A stretch of 64,000 bases of DNA from Roseateles amylovorans (GCF_025398155.2 NZ_CP104562.2:2418001-2482000); one strand, 5' to 3'; shown: positions 45,615-55,110, counted from the first letter of the stretch. Program-made: numbers and translations. The notes: generated by a model not told the origin, from the letters alone.

Positions 45615-48600
45615 TCAGTTTGTCTCGGCGCGCAGCGCGCGCATCAGCGCCTGCGGGTCGGCCGGCTTGACCAGATGGGCATCAAATCCCGCCTGTGCGG
45701 CACGTTCCCGGTCTTCCGGCTGGCCGTAGCCGGTCAGCGCAATCAGGCGGATCGCCTGCATCGACGGATGGGCCCGAATGCGTTGGGCCAGCTCATAACC
45801 CGACATGCCCGGCAGACCGATGTCCAGGACCGCCACCTCCGGCCGGAAGGTCGACAGGCGCCGAAGCGCGTCATGGGCACTGTTGACCTGTGCCACGTCA
45901 TGGCCCGCCATCGTCAGCGTCATCGCCAGCGCTGCGGCGGCGTCGGCGTTGTCATCCACCACCAGGATGCGCTGCGGCGGGACCGTTTCGTCGGCGACCT
46001 TGGGCGTGGGCGCGGGTGCCGTCTCCTTGAGCAACGGCAGGCGCAGCTCGAAGCGGGCGCCGGCGCCGGGGCCCTCGCTGTGGGCGGTCACCGTGCCGCC
46101 ATGCATCTCGATCAGCCGCTTCACCAGGGACAGACCGATACCGAGCCCGCCCTGGGAGCGATCCAGCGTGCGGTCGCCCTGGACGAAGAGATCGAACATC
46201 GTCGCCTGCAACGGCGCCGGGATGCCGATGCCATCGTCCCGCACCGCCACCACCGCGTGCGCCGACTCGGCATGCATCGACAGATGGATATGACCCTTCG
46301 GATCGGTGTACTTGGCCGCATTGGTCAGCACATTCGCCACGCACTGCACCAGCCGCGCCAGATCGCCACGCACCTGCAGCGGTCCGCTGGTGGTGACGGA
46401 GAACAGATGGCCGCGCTCGCGCATCAGCGGCTCCACCGTCTCCACCGCCTGCGCCAGCACTTCGGCCAGCGGGACCGGAGCGAGCTGCAGTGCCACCCGG
46501 CCTTGCGTGATGCGGGAGACATCCAGCAGGTCATCCACCAGGCGGGTCAGGTTGTCGGCCTGCCGGCGGACGATCTCCACCATGCGGCGTGCGCGCCCGT
46601 CTTCCAGACCGAGCCGCGACAGCACATCGCCCGCGCTGCGGATCGGTGCAATCGGATTGCGCAGCTCATGCGCGAGCATGGCGAGGAATTGATCCTTCTG
46701 CCGGTCGGCGGCTTCGAGTTGTCGGCGTGCCAGGATGTGCGGGGAGATCTCGCGGAAGTAGCAGACCACGCCCGGTTTCCCTTCGGGCAGCGGGATGCGG
46801 TTGATCTGCCACTCGTAGGCTTCGGCCTGGCCGAGATCGCTGCGGTCCGCGACAAACTCCGACATGACGTAGGGCTCGCCGGTGGCCAGGGTGTGACGGA
46901 AGCGATCCAGGATGACGCCGCCCACGACCGGTCCCCACAGACGCTCGTTCAAGGTGCCGAAGTCATCTCCGATCTGCACCGCCGGCGATCCGAAGGCTTG
47001 GCGGGCGGTGGGATTGGCCTCCCGGACCCGCAGCCGGTCGCCACTCGGTTCGACCAGATAGACCCCCATCGGCGCCTCGTTGAGCAAGGTCTCGAACTGC
47101 GCGATGCGCACGCGATCGGCGGCTTCGGCGGTGCGTCGCATCCGGCGCAGCTCCAGCAGCGCGCCCAGTCGGGCCAACAGCTCGCGAGCGGAGAAGGGCT
47201 TGATCAGGTAATCGTCCGCGCCGGCGTCCAGGCCTTCGATGCGAGCCTCCTCGCCGGCGCGCGCCGACAGCAGCACCACCGGCACGCTGCGCAGGTGTTC
47301 GTCCGCGCGAATGGCGGCCAGCAGGGCCAGGCCGTCCAGGCGCGGCATCATCACGTCGGTCAGGATCAGGTCGGGCAATTGCCGCCGTGCCGCCTCGAGC
47401 GCCTGCAGGCCGTCGCCGACGCTGTCGATGGCGTAGTAGGGCGACAGCAGATCGCGCAGGTAGCTGCGCATGTCGGCGTTGTCATCGGCCAGCAGAATCC
47501 GGGCGCCGTAGGTGGGCGCGAATCGACGATCAGCGGCGGCAAGCCGACCGGTGTCGACGTGCGGGCGCAAAGTGGCGGGGCGCTCGCCGTCGACGCGGTT
47601 GGCGCCGGCAGCGAGACCTGGCAACGCCGGGTGGGTGGTCTGCGATGGGGCGCTGCCTGTGTACGCCGATTCCGGCAACCAGCGCAGTGCCTCGTCGACA
47701 AACGCGCGGGCGCCGGTGGTGTCGGCGGTCGGCGCGGTGGCCGCTTGGACATGCGCCGGTGGCAGATGCCCCGGGCCCAGCGGCAGCGTCACCATGAAGC
47801 GTGTGCCTTCGCCCCGCACGCTGGACACCTCGATCTGCCCGCCGTGCAGGCGCACCAGCTCCTGCACCAGGGCCAGGCCGATGCCGGACCCTTCGTGGGT
47901 TCGGCCTTCGGTGCCGGCCACGCGATGGAAGCGTTCGAACACCCTCGGCAACTCGTCCGCCGGAATGCCGACGCCGGTGTCCGCGACCTCCAGCACCGCG
48001 GTGTTGCCGTCGGGCTGCTGCCGAAGCCTCAAGGTGACCTGTCCCGCCAGGGTGAACTTGAACGCATTCGAGAGCAGGTTCAGGACGATCTTCTCCCACA
48101 TCTCGCGATCGACATAGGCGGGACGGTCCAGGGGCGCGCAGTCGACCTCATAGCGCAGGTCCGCGCGTGCCATGGCGGAACGGAAGGTGCTGGCCAGGTC
48201 GCGGGTGACGGCGGCCAGATCCGTCGGCTGGTAGCGGGCCTGGGCGCGGCCGGCCTCGATGCGGGAGAAATCCAGCAACGAGTTGACCAGCCGCTGGAGC
48301 CGTCCCGCATTGCGCATCACCAGCGCCAGTTGGTCGCGCACCGGTGAGGACAGCTCGGCCGTGGTGACGATCTCTTCCAACGGTCCCAGCATCAGGGTCA
48401 GCGGGGTGCGGAACTCGTGGCTGACATTGGAAAAGAACGCCGTCTTGGCGCGGTCCAGCTCGGCCAAGGCCTCGGCCCGCTGCCGCTCGGCCTCATGGGC
48501 CTGGGCATCGGCCAGCGACGCGGAAATCTGCCCCGCCACCAGGTTCAGGAACGCGTGATAGGCCTCGTCCTCCGGCCGGCGCGTGCTGAGTCCGGCGACC

Positions 48601-49625
48601 AGGAAGCCGGTGAGCTCGTGGCCAGGCGCCTTGAGCGGCAACAGCACCGCCCGCTCGACCGCCTCCGGCCAGTTGCCCGCCGGGATCCGCAGCGACAGCG
48701 CGGACAGCGAGGGCAGGTCCTGCGGCGTCTGGCTGTCGCAGAGCGCCTGCAGCGGCCAGCCGCTGGGTGGATCGGTGAGGGAGAGGTACAGCGGCAACTG
48801 CGTTTGTGCCGCATGGACGGCGCATCCTGCCCGACGCGCGGACGTGCCGCCCGGATCGGTGAGGTAGAGGGCAGTAAACGGCAGGTCCAACGGGAAGTCC
48901 GCCAGCACCTCGCAGGCCCGGCGGGCGCAGGCGTCGCGCTGATCGGCGCCGGCCGTGCCGAGTGCCAGGTCGCGCAGCACCCGAAGGCGGCGCTCGCCGA
49001 TCACCCGGTCGGTGACCTCGGTGACGACGCACAGCATGCCGGCGATCCGCATCTCATCGTCATGCACCGGGCTGTAGGAGAAGGTGTGGTAGGTCTCCTC
49101 CGGGAAACCGCTGCGCTCCAGAAACAGCTGCAGGCCTTCATCCCAGGTGGCCACGCCGTGGGTGAGCACCTGCTGGATCCGACTGCCGGCCGCGTCCCAC
49201 ACCTCGGCCCAGACCTGGTCGGAGCGTGCCCCCAGCGCCCAGTCGCGCTTCAGGCCCAGGGTCGGCAGATAGGCGTCGTTGCAGAAGAAGGTCAGCTCCG
49301 ACGACCAGGCCATCCACATCGCATAGCGCGAGTCCAGCATCATCCGCACGATCGTCTTCAGCGACTGCGGCCAACCGTCCGGCGGGCCCACGGCAGTGCG
49401 TGTCCAATCCAGACTGCGCATGCGGGCACCCATTTCGCCACCGCCCTGCAGGAAATGGCGCCATGGGGTCCCCGCACTCGCCCCCGTCCCCGTGCCCGAA
49501 CCCGTGACAGTGGGGTCGACGGCGTGTCCCTCCTGTTGCACCGGCTCGGTCTGGGGGAGCCCGGTGGCAGGGATTTCCGGGGCGGCGTGGGAAGCTCGTC
49601 CGGCATCTCCGGAAATTGGCGGCAT
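45615..49625 (-). CDS. double-module hybrid histidine kinase
   Basis: A 1336-residue, apparently soluble sensor kinase. In order: PAS-like domain near 80-210, GAF-like region to about 380, HisKA with phospho-His in SNVSHEFRTPLTLML near 398, HATPase (GSGIGLALVQELVRLHGG near 578), receiver 1 near 705-825 (ILLADDNADMRSYL, LILTDVMMPRLDGL), PAS near 845-960, a second HisKA (LAMLAHELRNPIAP near 978), a second HATPase (GGLGIGLSLVKRLIEMHGG near 1165) and receiver 2 near 1217-1335 (ILVVDDNADAAAAL, VAVLDIGLPGMSGY). No membrane helix is evident. The frame extends to 49859, but ATG 49625 is the first start that avoids a repeat-encoded leader. It is divergent from sixA. Confidence 0.92.
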   Translation of the reverse strand: MPPISGDAGRASHAAPEIPATGLPQTEPVQQEGHAVDPTVTGSGTGTGASAGTPWRHFLQGGGEMGARMRSLDWTRTAVGPPDGWPQSLKTIVRMMLDSRYAMWMAWSSELTFFCNDAYLPTLGLKRDWALGARSDQVWAEVWDAAGSRIQQVLTHGVATWDEGLQLFLERSGFPEETYHTFSYSPVHDDEMRIAGMLCVVTEVTDRVIGERRLRVLRDLALGTAGADQRDACARRACEVLADFPLDLPFTALYLTDPGGTSARRAGCAVHAAQTQLPLYLSLTDPPSGWPLQALCDSQTPQDLPSLSALSLRIPAGNWPEAVERAVLLPLKAPGHELTGFLVAGLSTRRPEDEAYHAFLNLVAGQISASLADAQAHEAERQRAEALAELDRAKTAFFSNVSHEFRTPLTLMLGPLEEIVTTAELSSPVRDQLALVMRNAGRLQRLVNSLLDFSRIEAGRAQARYQPTDLAAVTRDLASTFRSAMARADLRYEVDCAPLDRPAYVDREMWEKIVLNLLSNAFKFTLAGQVTLRLRQQPDGNTAVLEVADTGVGIPADELPRVFERFHRVAGTEGRTHEGSGIGLALVQELVRLHGGQIEVSSVRGEGTRFMVTLPLGPGHLPPAHVQAATAPTADTTGARAFVDEALRWLPESAYTGSAPSQTTHPALPGLAAGANRVDGERPATLRPHVDTGRLAAADRRFAPTYGARILLADDNADMRSYLRDLLSPYYAIDSVGDGLQALEAARRQLPDLILTDVMMPRLDGLALLAAIRADEHLRSVPVVLLSARAGEEARIEGLDAGADDYLIKPFSARELLARLGALLELRRMRRTAEAADRVRIAQFETLLNEAPMGVYLVEPSGDRLRVREANPTARQAFGSPAVQIGDDFGTLNERLWGPVVGGVILDRFRHTLATGEPYVMSEFVADRSDLGQAEAYEWQINRIPLPEGKPGVVCYFREISPHILARRQLEAADRQKDQFLAMLAHELRNPIAPIRSAGDVLSRLGLEDGRARRMVEIVRRQADNLTRLVDDLLDVSRITQGRVALQLAPVPLAEVLAQAVETVEPLMRERGHLFSVTTSGPLQVRGDLARLVQCVANVLTNAAKYTDPKGHIHLSMHAESAHAVVAVRDDGIGIPAPLQATMFDLFVQGDRTLDRSQGGLGIGLSLVKRLIEMHGGTVTAHSEGPGAGARFELRLPLLKETAPAPTPKVADETVPPQRILVVDDNADAAAALAMTLTMAGHDVAQVNSAHDALRRLSTFRPEVAVLDIGLPGMSGYELAQRIRAHPSMQAIRLIALTGYGQPEDRERAAQAGFDAHLVKPADPQALMRALRAETN

Positions 49626-49951
49626 TCGTGTCTCGTCGAGAAGGCGGTGCGTCGGTCGGCAGGCTGCGCCGTCGCCAGCGGGGGGATCAATGGCGGCAGA
49701 GTCTACAAGTCGTCTCCACCGCTCCAGCAAGCGACGATCCCGATGGCAAAGCGGTGTGGCGCGCCTGCTGCAGGCGCGGGATTTGCCAGCAGCGCATGGC
49801 AGCACGACAAGGGCAACACCACGCGGGTAACACCACGCGGGTAAAACCACGCGGGCCACACGGTGGCGTGAAGGATGCCCACAGGCGCCCCGGATGCTGA
49901 TCGCTGCCTGCTTCGTGCGTGACCACGTGCGGGCTCAACGAGGATGTGAGG
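49626..49951. other. divergent gap between hybrid kinase and sixA
   Basis: About 325 bases holding both promoters by position and the 14-bp tandem repeat at 49815-49856. No confident -35/-10 pair is called. Confidence 0.45.
49815..49856. repeat. 14-bp tandem repeat, three copies
   Basis: AACACCACGCGGGT twice and then AAAACCACGCGGGC, head to tail, in the divergent gap between the kinase and sixA. Confidence 0.9.
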
Positions 49952-50428
49952 ATGGACTTGATCTTGTGGCGCCATGCCGAGGCCGTCGACGCGGCGCCCG
50001 GCATGGATGACATGTCGCGCGTGCTGACCACCCAGGGGGAGCGTCATGCCGAGCGGGTGGCGCAGTGGCTGAACGAACGTCTGCCCTCGGAGGTGAAGGT
50101 GCTGGTCAGTCCCGCGGTGCGGACCCGGCAGACGGTCCAGGCGCTGCGGCGGCGCGTCGAGCTCTGCGATGCGTTGGCGCCGCGCCAGGGTGTGCAGGCG
50201 ATGCTGCAGGCCACCGGCTGGCCCGACGCGCCCCAGCCGGTGCTGGTGGTCGGCCATCAGCCCAGCCTCGGCATGGCGCTGGCGCATTTGGTGGGCGGAC
50301 AGCCGCTGGCGCAGGCGATGCCGTGGCGCGTCCGGAAGGCCGGCTTGTGGTGGCTGCGTTGTGAGCGCCGTCCACATGAGCGCGTCGGCGTGGTCGTGCT
50401 GGCCGTGCGAACGCCGGAACTGCAGTGA
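49952..50428 (+). CDS. sixA: phosphohistidine phosphatase SixA
   Basis: Small histidine-phosphatase-superfamily enzyme that removes phosphate from phosphohistidine, classically in His-Asp phosphorelays or the nitrogen PTS. The 158-residue protein has the catalytic RHAEA motif at residues 7-11 (LILWRHAEAVD), VSPAVRTRQT with the second Arg, and the second His in VLVVGHQPSLG near 103. GGATG-rich sequence with AGGATGTGAGG precedes the ATG at 49952. Its place head-to-head with the double-module kinase suggests a role in that relay; this is inference. Confidence 0.93.
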   Translation: MDLILWRHAEAVDAAPGMDDMSRVLTTQGERHAERVAQWLNERLPSEVKVLVSPAVRTRQTVQALRRRVELCDALAPRQGVQAMLQATGWPDAPQPVLVVGHQPSLGMALAHLVGGQPLAQAMPWRVRKAGLWWLRCERRPHERVGVVVLAVRTPELQ

Positions 50429-50587
50429 CAGGAAGCGGCTTGGCAGGGGCGGGTCCGTGGCGGTGCAAGGAGGCGATGGGCGGCGTTCGCGGGGCCGCCG
50501 TACAGTCGCTGTGGTTCCGTCCGTCAGTGGGCCTCAGCATCCGAACCGACCGCGTCATCTCGACGCTTCAGCAGGAGAATCCAGACG

Positions 50588-51100
50588 ATGACACCGCACG
50601 TATTTGCCACTTGGCGCATGGGCTTGGCCTTGTTGTTGATCGCCGCGTCGGCCGTTCACGCGCAGTCTCAGGCACCTGCATCGGCCCTGGGCCAGGGTGA
50701 GCATCAAGTGGCGACCACGGACGCCAAGTCCGCGCCCAGCCCGGCCGTCACCAACGCGACCGACGCCGGCACCACCGAAGCCACCCGTTGGTTGCGCCTG
50801 ATCGACGGCGGCAAGTACGCGGAGGGATGGACCCAGGCCGCGACCGCATTCCGCGCGGCCATTGGCCAGCCCGATTGGGACAAGACGCTGGTACAGGTCC
50901 GCACGCCCCTGGGTGCGGCGACCACGCGGACCCTCAAGTCCGCCGCATTGACTCACCAGTTGCCCAACGTGCCGCCGGGTGACTATGTGGTGATCCAGTT
51001 CGACACCGCTTTCGAACAGCGACCCGCCGCAGTGGAGACGGTGGTGGTGCAGCGCGACACCGATCAAGTCTGGCGGGTGTCGGGCTACTTCATCAAATAG
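50588..51100 (+). CDS. DUF4019-like exported protein
   Basis: A 170-residue protein with a signal peptide ending near residue 26 (MGLALLLIAASAVHAQS), a Ser/Ala/Thr-rich linker and a C-terminal domain near 62-170. The core ATRWLRLIDGGKYAEGWTQA, the region DWDKTLVQVRTPLGAATTR, and the closing VVVQRDTDQVWRVSGYFIK match the DUF4019 pattern. It is predicted periplasmic; no function is known. It lies between sixA and the CorC-like gene, each gap being 116-159 bases, so operon membership is unclear. Confidence 0.8.
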   Translation: MTPHVFATWRMGLALLLIAASAVHAQSQAPASALGQGEHQVATTDAKSAPSPAVTNATDAGTTEATRWLRLIDGGKYAEGWTQAATAFRAAIGQPDWDKTLVQVRTPLGAATTRTLKSAALTHQLPNVPPGDYVVIQFDTAFEQRPAAVETVVVQRDTDQVWRVSGYFIK

Positions 51101-51142
51101 CGGGCCTACTGGCGGTCGAGCGGGCCACGGCGCGGCATCGGC

Positions 51143-51187
51143 GTGCCGCGGGTGCCGCGGGTGCCGTGCGTGCCGCGCGTGCCGCGA
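51143..51187. repeat. 9-bp tandem repeat, five units
   Basis: GTGCCGCGG twice, then GTGCCGTGC, GTGCCGCGC and GTGCCGCGA, ending 29 bases before the CorC-like gene start. Confidence 0.85.
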
Positions 51188-51216
51188 GCGGCCGCTACAC
51201 TGAGGGCTGCTCCACT

Positions 51217-52524
51217 GTGAAAGCCGCCTTGAGTTCCAGCCTGTTCCTGGTCTTTCTGCTGATTGCCGCCAGCGCGTTCTTCTCGATGGCGGAGTTGTCT
51301 TTGGCCGCCTCACGACGGCTCAAGCTGCGACAGATGGCCGAGGAGGGCGACCCGCGGGCCGCTCAGGTGCTGAAGGTCCAGGAGCAACCCGGCTACTACT
51401 TCACCGTTGTGCAGATCGGGGTGAACACCTTGGCCATCCTGGCTGGCGTGGTGGGCGAAGGCGCCTTGACGCCGCATTTCGAAGCCCTGCTGCGGCCCTT
51501 CATCGACATCGATACCGCCCAGCGACTGGCGTTCGCGCTGTCCTTCGGATCGGTCACCATCCTGTTCGTGGTGCTGGCGGACCTGCTGCCCAAGCGGCTG
51601 TCGATGAACGAGCCGGAACGCGTCGCGATGGCCCTGATCGTGCCGATGCTGTGGCTCACGGTCTTGCTGCGTCCGCTGGCCTGGTCGCTCAACCATGTGG
51701 CCAACCTGCTGTTGCGGCTGCTGGGTCGGCCGATGTCGCCTGACAACAGCATCACCCATGATGACATCCTGGCGCTGGCGGAAGCCGGGCATCAGGCGGG
51801 TGTGGTGGCCGAGGCCGAGCAGCAGGCCATCGAGAACATCTTCGAGCTGGACACCCGAACCGTCGAGTCCTCGATGACATCGCGCGAGCGGATCGTCTAC
51901 TTCTCGCTGGACGACGACGAAGCCCTGGTGCGCACCCGGATCGCCGATTCGCCGCATTCGACCTACCTGGTCTGCGATCGCGACATCGACCAGGTGGTGG
52001 GTTATGTGGATGCCACCGACCTGTTCCAGCGGGTGCTGCTGGGCGAGGTGATCAGCCTGCGGGACGAGCCGGCGCTGGTCAAGAAGGTGCTGATCGTGCC
52101 GGATCGGCTGACGCTGTCAGAGGTGCTGAAGCAGTTCCGGCAGGCGCATGAGGACTTCGCGGTCATCGTCAACGAATACAGCCTGGTCGTGGGCGTGATC
52201 ACCCTCAATGATGTGATGAGCACGGTGATGGGCAGCCTGGTCCAGACCGATGAGCAGGAGCAGCAGATCATCCGACGCGATGACGGCAGCTTCCTGGCCG
52301 ACGGCATCACCCCGATCCCCGATGTGCAGCGCGCGCTGGCGCTGGACGAATTTCCCCATTCCGGTCAGTACGACACGCTGGCGGGGTTCCTCATGGTCAT
52401 GCTGCGGCGCATCCCGAAACGCACCGATGTCGCGGAATGGGGCGGCTGGCGCTTCGAGGTGGTCGACGTCGACAGTCATCGGGTCGACCAGGTGATGATC
52501 ACTCGAGTGGCGTCCCCGGAGTGA
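51217..52524 (+). CDS. CorC/HlyC-family membrane protein (DUF21, CBS pair, CorC domain)
   Basis: A 435-residue integral membrane protein of the UPF0053 group that includes CorB/CorC, YtfL/PaeA and TlyC-like proteins. The first about 185 residues form the DUF21 membrane domain (AFFSMAELSLAASRRLKLRQ, then three more hydrophobic spans), followed by paired CBS domains near 200-330 (ESSMTSRERIVYF, VGVITLNDVMSTVMG) and a C-terminal CorC/HlyC transporter-associated domain ending near 430 (GGWRFEVVDVDSHRVDQVMI). The likely role is cation or polyamine export; the YtfL branch fits best. The start is GTG at 51217. Its last 26 bases overlap the converging ATPase gene. Confidence 0.88.
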   Translation: MKAALSSSLFLVFLLIAASAFFSMAELSLAASRRLKLRQMAEEGDPRAAQVLKVQEQPGYYFTVVQIGVNTLAILAGVVGEGALTPHFEALLRPFIDIDTAQRLAFALSFGSVTILFVVLADLLPKRLSMNEPERVAMALIVPMLWLTVLLRPLAWSLNHVANLLLRLLGRPMSPDNSITHDDILALAEAGHQAGVVAEAEQQAIENIFELDTRTVESSMTSRERIVYFSLDDDEALVRTRIADSPHSTYLVCDRDIDQVVGYVDATDLFQRVLLGEVISLRDEPALVKKVLIVPDRLTLSEVLKQFRQAHEDFAVIVNEYSLVVGVITLNDVMSTVMGSLVQTDEQEQQIIRRDDGSFLADGITPIPDVQRALALDEFPHSGQYDTLAGFLMVMLRRIPKRTDVAEWGGWRFEVVDVDSHRVDQVMITRVASPE

Positions 52525-54466
52525 CCAAGGTCGGCTGGCCATCGTAGCGATTGGCCTGGATCGGGATCGGGTAGCGGTGGGACGCCGTGAGTACCCGCAT
52601 GTAGCCGGGGGACCGGCTGCGCATGATGTCGTTCTCCATGCCCTTGAACGCATACTGCACGGCGCTGAGCAGTTGGGTTTCCCGTTCGCTCGAGAGATGC
52701 CCGATGAAGAAGTTCTCGGTCTGCGCCAGCAGGTCCTGATTCACCGTTGAGGGGGACTGCGTCGAGTAGACGATGCCGATGTTGAACTTCGCCCCTTCCT
52801 TGGCGAATCGGGAATAGACGTCGATGACATTGCCCGAATTCGGCGGGAAGATCATGTGCGCTTCTTCGAAGTAGATCTGCACATAGCGCCCCTGCATCTC
52901 ATTGCGGACGAACTTGCCCTCCTGCTGCAGGAAAACCGCCACCGACAGGGTGCGGGCGAAGTAGCGAATGATCCGCTCGTTGGCACTGCCCAAGTCGACG
53001 ATCACGGTGCCGCCGGTATCGATGGACGCCAGGATCTCGGTGATGAAGTTGTCGACCTGCGGGGAGTGAAACGGCACCGCCGGGCGCAGCACGTAAGGGC
53101 CGGCGCCCGCCTGCGGGAACAGGAAGGCGGCCATGATTTCCTCGTCCGCATCAAAGATGTACCGGCCTTGCCGTCGCAGCGCGGGGTCGTTCGGGTAGGA
53201 CAGGCTGAAACGCAGGATCAAGCTGACCTCGGCCTCCATCTCCGCAAAGGTCTTGGGCAGCGGCGGCGCGGTGGTGCCATTGATCGCTTGATAGGCCGCC
53301 ATCCGAAGGGGCTGGCTGAAGTTGGGATTGAACTGCGTGCCGTAGCCCAGCCGATTGAGCATTTCGCTCAGTCGGGCTTCGCAGTGATCGAAGCCGGCGG
53401 TGTGCAGGATGGTCCAGTAGATCATCAGCTTGCGCAGCCGCCGTTGGAGCACGTCCACGGTGTCGCCGTCGACCGGCTGCAGCGGCGGCAGGCGACAGGT
53501 GAGCAGGGGACGGACATAGTCGGTGTCGGCCACCTCCATCGGCAGCAGTTCGCGCAGGGTGTTCATGGCGTCTTCGGGACGCTCATAGAAATTGAAGCGC
53601 AGCAGCTTGGCATTGGCGTCGCTGGTGGATCGGTCCGACAGGAAGTAGACGGTGCAGCGGTCGGCGTAGGCGGCGCCGATGTTGTCGGCACCATCCTGTG
53701 GATTGCTGTTGGCGTACTCACCGTTCACATCGAAGATCAGTTGCCCGACGTCACGGCTTTGCGCCGTCACGTCCAGCATGCCCTGCACCAGCAGCTTGAC
53801 CACGTTGGACTTGCCGAGCCGGGTCTTGCCGAACATGGCGGAGCGCTTGCCCCGGATGTCCAGCATCGAGAGGCAGGCTGTGATGCCCGGCTCTTTTGAC
53901 GGGCTCGGGGTCTCGCTGTCGCGCAGTTGTCCAAAGCGAATGCGGTGGCGTTGATCGACGGTGCCGTTGACGAAGAGGTCGCGCATCCGGCGCGTCGGAA
54001 TGAACGCGTCATACCGATCGGGATGGTCGAGCTGGCCGGGGTCGCCGGAGAACACGATGCGGCCGGCGTGGGCGTCGCCTGGCGCTGAAGGCGCGTAGGT
54101 GCCCAGCAATCGGCACTCGATCAGCAGGTGATCGTCATGCGCCGCGCCCTCGCTCGGCGATTGCGGCATCAGGCGATGCAGCCGGCGGTGACGCGGCGTG
54201 CCTTCATCCGGCCAGTCCAGGTGGGCGGTCACGCGGAGCACGTAGGCCATGTCGCCGCGCACCTCGGCAGGGCCGGGCGGTTGAGCGCCGATCCGGCACG
54301 CCGCAGCCTCGATGCGTCGGGTCATGAAACACAGTGCACCGCGCGCCATGGAGTCGTGGGTGGCCCAGTGACGGGCATTCACGAGCACGAGGGCACGGTC
54401 GTGGTTCACTTCAACGACGGGGCCAAGCCAGTGGGGTCTGGCAATGTCTGTTTCGCTGATGAGCAT
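52499..54466 (-). CDS. HerA/DUF87-type hexameric ATPase
   Basis: A 655-residue P-loop ATPase of the HerA/FtsK group. The N-terminal part (RPHWLGPVVEVNHDRALVLV) resembles a HAS-barrel. Walker A is GKTRLGKSN at residues 213-221, Walker B is YVQIYFEEAHMIFP with the Glu pair at 534-535, and the HerA/VirB4-like sensor STQSPSTVNQDLLAQTENFF, with its Gln, lies near 568-587. HerA normally works with the NurA nuclease in end resection or in defence; no NurA, SIR2 or other nuclease partner is next to it. It is 155 bases downstream of the pilus transglycosylase on the same strand, so it may read through from the pilus operon. ATG 54466 is used; an in-frame TTG at 54487 is possible. Confidence 0.85.
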   Translation of the reverse strand: MLISETDIARPHWLGPVVEVNHDRALVLVNARHWATHDSMARGALCFMTRRIEAAACRIGAQPPGPAEVRGDMAYVLRVTAHLDWPDEGTPRHRRLHRLMPQSPSEGAAHDDHLLIECRLLGTYAPSAPGDAHAGRIVFSGDPGQLDHPDRYDAFIPTRRMRDLFVNGTVDQRHRIRFGQLRDSETPSPSKEPGITACLSMLDIRGKRSAMFGKTRLGKSNVVKLLVQGMLDVTAQSRDVGQLIFDVNGEYANSNPQDGADNIGAAYADRCTVYFLSDRSTSDANAKLLRFNFYERPEDAMNTLRELLPMEVADTDYVRPLLTCRLPPLQPVDGDTVDVLQRRLRKLMIYWTILHTAGFDHCEARLSEMLNRLGYGTQFNPNFSQPLRMAAYQAINGTTAPPLPKTFAEMEAEVSLILRFSLSYPNDPALRRQGRYIFDADEEIMAAFLFPQAGAGPYVLRPAVPFHSPQVDNFITEILASIDTGGTVIVDLGSANERIIRYFARTLSVAVFLQQEGKFVRNEMQGRYVQIYFEEAHMIFPPNSGNVIDVYSRFAKEGAKFNIGIVYSTQSPSTVNQDLLAQTENFFIGHLSSERETQLLSAVQYAFKGMENDIMRSRSPGYMRVLTASHRYPIPIQANRYDGQPTLVTPGTPLE

Positions 54467-54621
54467 TTGCTGAACTTCTGAATGCAAAGACGTGGATGCG
54501 TTTGACCAGCGGCCGCTGACCGCAATGAACGATCCCTTGAGACATCGGGGCCCGACCTCACCGCACAGGCGCAGCGTCCGTGCGATCGGACGGGGCCGGA
54601 TCCGGCATCAATCGACGCAGA

Positions 54622-55110
54622 TCATGGCTGGCGCGTCGTGGGCAGCCGGGAGAGCACCTGTCGCGCATAGCGCTCCCGGCGTTGGGGGTCGCTGGTGTTG
54701 TAGGCCCCGAGTGCCGCAACGGTCACTCCCATGCGTTTGAAATTGCCCCCGAGAATCCAGGCTCCCACCATCACATTGGTGCAGGGCTCCCAGAGGTCCT
54801 GTTGACGCAACCCGTGACGTTCCAGCAGGGGCAGCCAGCTGGAGTTGATCTGCATCAGGCCGATATCGGTCGAGCCGTTGCGGTTGCGATTGATGGCCAG
54901 CGGATTCATGCCGGATTCTTGTTGCGCCACCGCGCGCAACAGCGCGGGAGAGACGCTGTAGCGCATGCCGGCAGCGTCGAAACAGGCGGCCTGCGACGAG
55001 CCCAGACCCAGCAGCCAAAGCGCGCCGATCAACCCGAGCCTGCCCACTTGGATGCGATGGTTAGGCCTCGCACGGCGCCATCGATGCACGGTGTATGCGG
55101 TCGCGCTCAT
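54622..55110 (-). CDS. PilT-type (IncI) lytic transglycosylase
   Basis: A 162-residue exported muramidase that would open peptidoglycan for the pilus. A hydrophobic signal segment (LGLIGALWLLGLGSSQAA, residues 25-42) precedes an SLT domain with catalytic Glu65 in AQQESGMNP and the conserved DIGLMQINS; ALGAYN closes the fold. It resembles VirB1 and the PilT of plasmid R64, not the retraction ATPase also called PilT. The ATG overlaps the stop of the upstream membrane-platform gene by four bases, so it belongs to the pilus operon. Confidence 0.92.
   Translation of the reverse strand: MSATAYTVHRWRRARPNHRIQVGRLGLIGALWLLGLGSSQAACFDAAGMRYSVSPALLRAVAQQESGMNPLAINRNRNGSTDIGLMQINSSWLPLLERHGLRQQDLWEPCTNVMVGAWILGGNFKRMGVTVAALGAYNTSDPQRRERYARQVLSRLPTTRQP

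Noticed and set aside
49626..49859. N-terminal extension of the hybrid kinase to 49859
   Set aside because: The first codons come from the 14-bp tandem repeat and the translation has no domain; ATG 49625 is more natural.
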